Below are positions 1-5,707 of a stretch of DNA of 8,866 nt, one piece after another. How positions within the stretch are numbered: position 1 is the stretch's first letter; each line of letters starts with the position of its first letter. The translations under genes were made by a program, and so were the position numbers. Source of the DNA: Chlamydiota bacterium. GTDB lineage: Bacteria > Chlamydiota > Chlamydiia > Chlamydiales > JAJFMB01. Under the pieces are notes generated by a model, which saw only the letters and a program-made list of their open reading frames with translations, did no database searches and was not told the DNA's origin. The stretch is taken from assembly GCA_021772355.1 (NCBI GenBank), contig JAJFMB010000316.1:1-8866 (forward strand), given 5' to 3'.

Positions 1-526
1 TATTTACCTTTGGAACAATCTCGCCGATCGTCATCCTTGTCTCTCTTAAAAGAACAGACTTTACCTCATGATCGAAGTCCTTTAACTTAGCTTCTAATTG
101 ATACTCATCGACCATGGTAGGAAGAAAACTGCTAAGGGTCATTTGCATTTCTACATTAAGCCATTGAGAGAAGTAGAACCACCCCTCCATATTTTGCAGC
201 TGTCCAAGATGACGATAAAGTTTTAGAAGATATTCGCGAGGCTCATCAGACGCTTTTTTTCCGAAGAAAGGCACATTGAGAACACCAAGCTGCATCTCAG
301 CAATTTCATTAGCTTCGACCTCTAACTTCTCCCATTCCCCTGTTGGCGTATAAGAAAGGAAACAAAGAGGGCGGGACACATTCAGTTTGGCAACAACCTC
401 TTTCAACAACAAAGCGTTTTCTGAAGTGACTATTTCCCCCACGCACAAAATCAACTGATTTGCAAAGGTAAAACAAAACAACTGAGCATCATGCTGACCA
501 ACAAAAGTACGGAGAGTTACCTCCAT
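1..526 (-). CDS. Hypothetical protein, C-terminal part beyond the window
   Basis: An open minus-strand frame runs without a stop from the start codon to the left edge, giving 175 visible codons; the C-terminus lies outside the window. I do not recognise the family. The visible protein is soluble-looking, with no signal peptide or membrane segment. It begins MEVTLRTFVGQHDAQ, has a hydrophobic stretch near residues 20-32 (CFTFANQLILCVG), and becomes more charged and helical towards the edge. Start choice: ATG at 526 has AAGGA about 10 nt upstream. An in-frame GTG at 568 would add 14 residues (VIKELSPISKEISD) but has no ribosome-binding site, and a TAA lies five codons further upstream. The gene is divergent from the 334-aa gene at 695, so the two may share a control region. 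A type III secretion chaperone was considered but no chaperone motif supports it. Confidence 0.7.
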   Translation of the reverse strand, partial: MEVTLRTFVGQHDAQLFCFTFANQLILCVGEIVTSENALLLKEVVAKLNVSRPLCFLSYTPTGEWEKLEVEANEIAEMQLGVLNVPFFGKKASDEPREYLLKLYRHLGQLQNMEGWFYFSQWLNVEMQMTLSSFLPTMVDEYQLEAKLKDFDHEVKSVLLRETRMTIGEIVPKVN

Positions 527-645
527 ATCCGAAATTTCCTTAGAAATGGGCGATAGTTCTTTAATCACGTTAGTATCTGTATATTAGTAATAAATCTGCA
601 TCTTGGAAGTTCTTCTTTAAAGTTTCAAGTTATAAAAAATAAGGA

Positions 646-675
646 TTGTCAAAACACCTTACTCTTTAGTATATC
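646..675 (+). promoter_or_regulatory. Possible sigma70-type promoter for the 334-aa gene
   Basis: A TTGTCA -35-like box (646-651) and a TATATC -10-like box (670-675) are separated by 18 bp, just upstream of the ribosome-binding site at 682. The implied leader is very short (about 12 nt). The region is AT-rich, so chance matches are likely. A TATACA hexamer on the opposite strand (578-583) could serve the divergent gene; if used it would start transcription close to the GTG at 568 and so favour its ATG at 526. Confidence 0.3.
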
Positions 676-694
676 GAATTTGGGGGAAATAGTG

Positions 695-1699
695 ATGGAA
701 GACAACAATCTTAACGAATTGGAGTTCAAGGAGTTTATTACTCACATCTCCTCCATTGCCCCTGAGCAAATGCTAGCGCAAATCCCTGAGTTAACCCGTG
801 AGCAGCTCGCCGCCCTTATTACCCATCTAGATCAGGCAAATGACCCTCAGGAGCGACATAAAACATTGGCAGTAATTGCCAGTATCGATAAAACAGAAAA
901 CCTTGAGACTGTTGGACAAGCACTTTCTGCGACCCAATTCAGGGAATTTCTCTCTCAGTCACACCAGCTCTTAGAAAAAAAACTTCCACCACTACTCGTC
1001 GGTCTCAGACAAGATATCTTTGAAACTTCCCTTCTGTCCATGTCTGATAAACAAATCTCCCATCTCAAACAGGAAGCACTCTCCGAACCTGTTCAACACC
1101 ACATTATTTCCATCGTTCACACACTTCAGCAATCTAACGAAGTGCTCGTAAAAGAACTCAATGCTATCGAACATGACATTGACATCTTTGATCCCTCTAC
1201 TTCGACGCATCAAACAATACACTCCCTTCAAGAGCGTCTCAATCACTCCCATGAGCGCTGCACGCAGGCGATTGCCCTTCTGCACCAAACCCTCGGTATC
1301 GTCTGGTCCATTGGAAATATTGAGTTAATCAACAGCCTAAATACCCTTCACAACTCCATTCAACGCATTCTCAAAGACGTCATCAGCGCCCTCTTCGACC
1401 TCCTCAAACAAAAGCTCGATCAAGTCTTTGAAGGACTTAGCGACGAAGAACCCGTTCTCGAAGGACTCGTCAAGTTTTCCATCTGGTACCTGGAAGACTA
1501 CCGCGCCATCGGCCTCCTCCCTCAAGTCGATGCCCATGAAGAGCTCACCCAAGCCCCACCCGAAAGACGCAACGAACTCTTCACCCAAGTACAAGAGTCC
1601 CTAAATAAAATCGGCCTCTCTACGGTCCAAGACCTCAAAGAGAGGCACATTTTCTCTAAGCAGATATTAGAAGATTTTGTAAAAGGAAAAGAAATTTAG
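695..1699 (+). CDS. Hypothetical alpha-helical protein, 334 aa
   Basis: A complete protein of unknown function. The start is the ATG at 695, preceded at 682-687 by the GGGGGA ribosome-binding site with 7 nt spacing; an in-frame TTG at 680 overlaps that site and is unlikely. The sequence is rich in Leu, Glu, Gln and His and looks almost wholly alpha-helical. An N-terminal helical segment (PEQMLAQIPELTREQLAAL, about residues 23-41) is followed by several amphipathic helices. The region around residues 200-250 (LGIVWSIGNIELINSLNTL, then FDLLKQKLDQVFEG) is the most hydrophobic but is broken by polar residues, so I do not call a membrane span. There is no signal peptide, no enzyme motif and one cysteine. 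Its TAG stop overlaps the TAA of the convergent 704-aa gene by 4 bp, leaving no room for an intergenic terminator. The second half uses more C-ending codons than the first. Confidence 0.88.
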   Translation: MEDNNLNELEFKEFITHISSIAPEQMLAQIPELTREQLAALITHLDQANDPQERHKTLAVIASIDKTENLETVGQALSATQFREFLSQSHQLLEKKLPPLLVGLRQDIFETSLLSMSDKQISHLKQEALSEPVQHHIISIVHTLQQSNEVLVKELNAIEHDIDIFDPSTSTHQTIHSLQERLNHSHERCTQAIALLHQTLGIVWSIGNIELINSLNTLHNSIQRILKDVISALFDLLKQKLDQVFEGLSDEEPVLEGLVKFSIWYLEDYRAIGLLPQVDAHEELTQAPPERRNELFTQVQESLNKIGLSTVQDLKERHIFSKQILEDFVKGKEI

Positions 1700-3810
1700 C
1701 CTCCAGCTGGCTCAACTGCCCTACCAGGGATATCGGTATCATTTTCTAAAGAACTAACCATTGCTGATGTAACAGCTTGCAATGGGGCTAATAAGTTCGA
1801 TTCAAAATAAGATTCCTCTAAAGGAGAATCGGACAAATTCTCTACTTGTAAACTAAATCGTTTAATGATCAAGCCAGTATCTCTTGGAATATCCCTCATT
1901 AATTCGCTTCGACTATTAATCAGCCCATTCAAGTCAGAATGAAACCTATTAATTTTTTGAGAAATACGCCCGGCATTCTCGATTCTTTTCACAGCTTTAT
2001 CACGTTCCTTTACCAATAACTTTGTTTCAGCGCCAGCCCTTTTCTTGCTATGATCAAGTTTTTCTTCTTTAATAGCATCTGTTCTTTTTTTGATCTCTTC
2101 TTCACCTTTGTTAAACTCATCAACAGGCCTTCTAAGAAGCTCATCAACACCATCTTGGATTTCACCCTCAACTTCATTCTTTTCCTGAATCAATCTTAGT
2201 TTTCTTTCATTTAATTCATCGTACTGAGATTCAATAATTCCAAACTTTTGCTGCAATCTTTTAAAGTCTGGATTTTTTTTATTTTTGAATTCACTAATTT
2301 TTTGCCTTGCAACCCAATAAGGATATTTTACTACATCTTTTATGTCCTTGGCCAATGCAGCTAATTCCTCTTTGTGGGGTTTTCCTGTGTCAGAAAGTAG
2401 AGAAGCTACTAATAGATCCCAATTGCGTTCAGGAACGCTGTCAGTTGTAAGACTATCCAGCTCCTCATTTATCTCTCTTAACTGTTCACTTAAATGCCCT
2501 TCTACTGCACTAATAGATTCTATTTCATCATTAAGTTGAGCAATTGTTTTCCCTGTTTTTTTTCCGACAAGGTGTTCTGTAAGATCATTTCGAAGCTTAC
2601 TCGCCTTAACTTCTATGTTCTCATAATCATTTTGACATTTCTGCTCTAATTGTCTGATTTCTTCAGCTTCTTCTTTATCAAGTCGTTTCTCTTCTTGTAT
2701 ATATTTTTCGACTTCAGGTTCTGCTTTTTCTCGTATTTGTCTGTTTAGATCTTCATGTATTAGTAAACAGTCATTTTTGTATTCATCAATTTTAGCTTGA
2801 ATTTTACTAAGAATATTAACAAATTGTGATAATGATAGAGGAGATTGCAGCATTGATGCACATTGTTCATCATCTAATAATTCATTTTTATGCAAAATAT
2901 TTACCAACTGACCCAAAAGGATCTGATGATTTTCACTCTCTAACAGATCTCCTGTCATGTTCAATTCATCACTACCCCATAAACACTCATCAACTTTTGA
3001 GGACAACAAGATAAAACTTGCATTGGACATAACTTTTCCTTCATCAGCAACTTCTTGATGTACGATATCATCTTGAAATCCATAAGCATTTATCTTTTTA
3101 TCAACAGACGCTAACGTCTCAATATTACCTTCCCGTTTCTGTATTGCGCTATCAATCGATCTCAACTGCTCTAATACTTCTTTTTTTTGTTCTGGATCTC
3201 CCTTAATTGTTTGTAATTTCTCATTTAATTTCTGATTGATAGCTTTAATTACCTCTTTTCTTGGTTTTGACCGCATAATTTCATGACACAATAATGCCAT
3301 GTCCTTTTTGATGGGAAGTAAAGGATCTGGTTTGGGATCTAACCTGAAAACATCGCCATGAGTAAAAATTTCCAAAGCAGGTTCATCAATACCTGAAGGA
3401 TATTGCTTGATGAATGCTTTCATTGCCCGTACAGACGCGTCGGCATTATCTACCATTTTTTTAAGATATTTTCGGTTTTCAGGACGGGCAACGGCTGCCA
3501 ATTTTTGCATTTCTAAAGCGGAATCAGCCCATACGCGCATTAAAGAACTTACTTGTCCTTCATCTGAAACAGCTATATCCAGTTTTTGCAATAACTCTTT
3601 AGTGAAATTCGTTACCTTAACATTCTTACTCCAAGGGAACTTAAAAGTGTTCATACGAACAGTAACGGTTTTGCTCCCATACTGTACGTGCAAATCATAG
3701 GACTGGAAAATTTTCCAGTCTCGTTTCTTTTCAACCCGCACCTGACCTGTATCTATTTGAGAAATAGTGTGTTGTGCAGCAAGTTTGCTAGCAACGTTTT
3801 GAGATTCCAC
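1696..3810 (-). CDS. Hypothetical coiled-coil protein, 704 aa
   Basis: A large complete protein of unknown function. The start is GTG at 3810, directly after an AGGGGGGG ribosome-binding tract; no ATG near it fits better. There is no signal peptide, and the first 20 residues are rich in Ser, Ala, Gln and Thr. Residues 25-135 form a mixed, apparently globular N-terminal domain containing RDWKIFQSYDLHVQYG and a Trp/Phe-containing segment (FKFPWSKN). Residues about 170-240 are helical and basic. Residues about 335-460 and 515-640 are strongly charged Glu/Lys/Arg heptad-like stretches typical of coiled coils (for example EKRLDKEEAEEIRQLEQK). The tail is acidic and ends in a Pro/Gly-rich VEPAGG. 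No ATPase or other catalytic motif is visible, so it is not an SMC protein. It is clearly more AT-rich than the aconitase gene. A secreted or structural scaffold protein is possible but is inference only. Confidence 0.9.
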   Translation of the reverse strand: MESQNVASKLAAQHTISQIDTGQVRVEKKRDWKIFQSYDLHVQYGSKTVTVRMNTFKFPWSKNVKVTNFTKELLQKLDIAVSDEGQVSSLMRVWADSALEMQKLAAVARPENRKYLKKMVDNADASVRAMKAFIKQYPSGIDEPALEIFTHGDVFRLDPKPDPLLPIKKDMALLCHEIMRSKPRKEVIKAINQKLNEKLQTIKGDPEQKKEVLEQLRSIDSAIQKREGNIETLASVDKKINAYGFQDDIVHQEVADEGKVMSNASFILLSSKVDECLWGSDELNMTGDLLESENHQILLGQLVNILHKNELLDDEQCASMLQSPLSLSQFVNILSKIQAKIDEYKNDCLLIHEDLNRQIREKAEPEVEKYIQEEKRLDKEEAEEIRQLEQKCQNDYENIEVKASKLRNDLTEHLVGKKTGKTIAQLNDEIESISAVEGHLSEQLREINEELDSLTTDSVPERNWDLLVASLLSDTGKPHKEELAALAKDIKDVVKYPYWVARQKISEFKNKKNPDFKRLQQKFGIIESQYDELNERKLRLIQEKNEVEGEIQDGVDELLRRPVDEFNKGEEEIKKRTDAIKEEKLDHSKKRAGAETKLLVKERDKAVKRIENAGRISQKINRFHSDLNGLINSRSELMRDIPRDTGLIIKRFSLQVENLSDSPLEESYFESNLLAPLQAVTSAMVSSLENDTDIPGRAVEPAGG

Positions 3811-3813
3811 AAT

Positions 3814-3821
3814 CCCCCCCT
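3814..3821 (-). promoter_or_regulatory. AGGGGGGG ribosome-binding tract deciding the GTG start
   Basis: A run of seven G on the minus strand (preceded by A) ends 3 nt before the GTG start of the 704-aa gene. It can pair with the anti-Shine-Dalgarno CCUCC only through a G-rich, partly wobble duplex, but it is the only candidate site. A run this long could also slip during replication and change the spacing to the start codon. Confidence 0.5.
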
Positions 3822-3839
3822 AGTAATTATACACTTACT

Positions 3840-3848
3840 ATTATAACA
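3840..3848 (-). promoter_or_regulatory. Extended -10 promoter element of the 704-aa gene
   Basis: On the minus strand this reads TGTTATAAT, a perfect extended -10 (TGn followed by TATAAT). It would start transcription near 3833, giving a leader of about 23 nt that includes the G-rich ribosome-binding tract. No good -35 box is visible, which is common for extended -10 promoters. A second TATAAT lies at 3826-3831 but would leave almost no leader. The 112-bp gap to the adenylate kinase gene upstream shows no convincing terminator hairpin. Confidence 0.45.
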
Positions 3849-3922
3849 AATAAATAAACAAAGTAGTATAAATAATTACAAAGTTAAGAAAGGGGTAATA
3901 TAGATACTAATAAAACGAGGTT

Positions 3923-4639
3923 CTAAGAGCCTTGTACGGCCTTGACCACATCTTTATAAACATCAACGGGAGATTGTTCCCCATTGATTTGGCGGAGAAC
4001 ACCTTTTTTAGTGTAGTGGTCGACAAGGGGAGCTGTTTGTCTGTGGTAGACGCGGAGGCGCTCACGCACAACTGCAGGCTGGTCGTCGGGGCGACGTGTA
4101 AGAAGTGTGCCGCACTCGTCGCACTTACCTTCCTCTTTAGGGGGTTTGATGACGGTATTATAAACTGCTTTGCAGTTAGGACATGAGAGGCGTGCTGCTG
4201 CACGTTTCTCAATAGCCTCATCCGAGACATTAAGGTTAACGACAACGAGCTTATCTTGAGGATTGAGCTTAGCGTCGAACACATCAGCTTGCGGAAGTGT
4301 GCGCGGGAAGCCGTCTAAAAGATAGCCATGTGCAGCATCCGCTTGCGATACACGATCAAATAGCATATCAACGACAAGCGAATCGGGAACGAGATGGCCT
4401 GCATCAATATATGTCTTTGCGTTTTTGCCAAGTTCAGTATTTTGGCTGATATTTTCGCGGAATAGATCACCTGTGGAAATGTGGGGAATCGAAAGCTCTT
4501 GACTTAGCTTTTGCGCAACGGTGCCCTTTCCCGATCCCGGGGGACCCATAACAATAACAATTTGTTTCGACTGGGCGTTCAAATCTACTCCTGAAAATAA
4601 GAATGAAAAACCTAACAAAGCATAAACGAACTTTAACAT
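3923..4639 (-). CDS. adk: Adenylate kinase, long form with apparent signal peptide
   Basis: Catalyses ATP + AMP = 2 ADP. From ATG 4639 the protein has 238 aa. The P-loop GPPGSGKGT is at 32-40, the AMP-binding STGDL at 56-60, DGFPRT at 109-114, a LID with four zinc-ligand-type cysteines at 153, 156, 173 and 176 (CPNC, CDEC), and RRPDD at 182-186. All expected catalytic features are intact. Unusually, the kinase core is preceded by MLKFVYALLGFSFLFSGVDLNA, which looks like a signal peptide (Lys3, hydrophobic core, plausible cleavage LNA|Q). The ATG has GGGTGGA upstream, and a fair promoter sits 30-58 bp upstream. An in-frame GTG at 4648 adds three residues. An internal TTG at 4582 has AGGAG 5 nt upstream and would give a normal 219-aa cytosolic enzyme. 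Function is certain; the start and the compartment are not. The gene is divergent from the aldo-keto reductase. Confidence 0.93.
   Translation of the reverse strand: MLKFVYALLGFSFLFSGVDLNAQSKQIVIVMGPPGSGKGTVAQKLSQELSIPHISTGDLFRENISQNTELGKNAKTYIDAGHLVPDSLVVDMLFDRVSQADAAHGYLLDGFPRTLPQADVFDAKLNPQDKLVVVNLNVSDEAIEKRAAARLSCPNCKAVYNTVIKPPKEEGKCDECGTLLTRRPDDQPAVVRERLRVYHRQTAPLVDHYTKKGVLRQINGEQSPVDVYKDVVKAVQGS
4580..4592 (-). promoter_or_regulatory. Internal Shine-Dalgarno and alternative TTG start in adk
   Basis: On the minus strand AGGAG (4592-4588) is followed by 5 nt (TAGAT) and TTG (4582-4580). Translation from here gives NAQSKQIVIVMG after the initiator, the usual layout of a bacterial adenylate kinase, and a 219-aa length near the 214-217 aa of familiar bacterial enzymes. 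It is a stronger ribosome-binding site than the one in front of the upstream ATG. Either this is the only real start, or both are used and yield exported and cytosolic forms. Confidence 0.5.
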
Positions 4640-4668
4640 AATTTCCACCCATTTGTATGAACTTTAAG

Positions 4669-4697
4669 ATCGTAATCAATTGCCAACCATTTTTCAA
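4669..4697 (-). promoter_or_regulatory. Putative sigma70-type promoter of adk
   Basis: On the minus strand TTGAAA (4697-4692, 5 of 6 consensus) and TACGAT (4674-4669, 4 of 6) are separated by exactly 17 bp. The predicted start near 4662 leaves a leader of about 23 nt before the ATG at 4639, so a transcript made here would include the signal-peptide-like segment. The element lies in the divergent region shared with the aldo-keto reductase. Confidence 0.45.
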
Positions 4698-4762
4698 GAA
4701 TTTTTTGTTTGATTTTTTTAGGTTCATTCCAGATGATGAAACTTAATTTATTGGAGAAATTA

Positions 4763-5704
4763 GTGCAGTACCGTCGACTAGGCAATTCCGGATTAAAAGT
4801 CAGCGAACTATCCCTTGGCTCATGGATCACTTTTGGACCAAATCTCTCTTTGAATAATGTCAAAGAGTGTATGCGCTATGCATATGATCAGGGAATCAAT
4901 TTCTTTGATAATGCAGAAGCTTACGGCAATGGCTTGGCCGAATTAATGATGGGTGAGGCACTAAGAGATTTCAGAAGAGAAGAACTCGTCATTTCCACCA
5001 AAATCTTTTGGGGAGGAGATAATCCTAATGCCACGGGATTGTCCTGGAAACATATGGTCGAGGGAGTGAAAAACTCATTACGGCGTCTACAGCTTGATTA
5101 TGTTGATTTGCTTTTTTGCCACCGCCCTGATCCCGATACTCCAATTGAAGAGACCGTGCGAGCGATGGACACTTTGATCAAGCAGGGACTGATCTTCTAT
5201 TGGGGCACTTCTGAATGGAGTGCCAAGGATATTGAAGCAGCCTTCAAAATCGCAAAGGAAACGCACACGACCCCTCCGGTAATGGAACAGCCCGAATATA
5301 ATATGTTCAACCGCACACGAATTGAAAAAGAGTACACCTCCTTATTCAAAAGACATCAACTGGGAACAACGATATGGAGTCCGTTAAATAGCGGAATATT
5401 AAGCGGTAAATACAATAAGGGCATTCCAAAAAACAGCCGTCTGGATAGGCAGAAATGGCTATCACACCTTCTGACAGAGGAAAAAATCCAAAAAGTAAAA
5501 AAGCTTTCCTCTATTGCGAAAGAGCTAAACTGTTCGATGTCGCAACTTGCCATCGCATGGTGTCTAAAAAACCCCAATGTGAGTACAGTGATTTTGGGGA
5601 CAAGTTCTATGGAACAGCTAAGCGAGAATATTCAAGCATCTACGGTTGTACCGTATCTTGATCAAACTATTATGAAGAAAATCAACACGTGTTTAAAAGG
5701 GTAG
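4763..5704 (+). CDS. Aldo-keto reductase, Kv-channel beta-subunit type (AKR6-like)
   Basis: A 313-aa NADP(H)-dependent oxidoreductase with a TIM-barrel fold, probably cytosolic; the carbonyl substrate is unknown. The start is GTG at 4763, with GGAG 6 nt upstream; it gives MQYRRLGNSGLKVSELSLGS, the standard N-terminus of the family. Upstream in-frame ATGs at 4733 and 4736 lack a good ribosome-binding site. Catalytic residues are Asp49, Tyr54 (FFDNAEAYGNG), Lys80 (STKIFWGG) and His120 (FCHRPDPDTP). The cofactor region has SPLNSGILSGKY and GTSSMEQLSENI, with Ser281, Gln285, Glu288 and Asn289 spaced as in mammalian Kv-beta. From memory, TKIFWGG, RPDPxTPxEETVRAM, YWGTSxWS and QLAIAWCL match Kv-beta almost word for word, but Kv-beta has Asn where this protein has His. 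A weak promoter-like TTGATT-N17-GATGAT starts at 4709. Aconitase follows after 3 bp, so the two probably form an operon. Confidence 0.92.
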   Translation: MQYRRLGNSGLKVSELSLGSWITFGPNLSLNNVKECMRYAYDQGINFFDNAEAYGNGLAELMMGEALRDFRREELVISTKIFWGGDNPNATGLSWKHMVEGVKNSLRRLQLDYVDLLFCHRPDPDTPIEETVRAMDTLIKQGLIFYWGTSEWSAKDIEAAFKIAKETHTTPPVMEQPEYNMFNRTRIEKEYTSLFKRHQLGTTIWSPLNSGILSGKYNKGIPKNSRLDRQKWLSHLLTEEKIQKVKKLSSIAKELNCSMSQLAIAWCLKNPNVSTVILGTSSMEQLSENIQASTVVPYLDQTIMKKINTCLKG

Positions 5705-5707
5705 AAT

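Noticed and set aside
1..526. Type III secretion chaperone identity for the left-edge gene
   Set aside because: The soluble look and the neighbourhood suggested it, but no chaperone-family motif is visible and the protein is incomplete.
1696..3810. SMC/Rad50-like ATPase identity for the coiled-coil protein
   Set aside because: No Walker A, signature or Walker B motif at either end.
3901..3925. Possible terminator after adenylate kinase (imperfect GGCTCTTAGAACC stem)
   Set aside because: Only four or five pairs with a mismatch, and no proper T-run follows, so it is not a convincing intrinsic terminator.
3907..4284. A 125-codon minus-strand open frame overlapping adenylate kinase
   Set aside because: It lies wholly over the well-supported adk frame, has low-complexity Ser/Leu/Thr composition and no ribosome-binding site; a shadow frame.
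4709..4762. Upstream extension of the aldo-keto reductase (TTG 4709 or ATG 4733/4736)
   Set aside because: The extra residues do not belong to the family N-terminus, whereas GTG 4763 has GGAG at 6 nt and gives the canonical MQYRRLG start.
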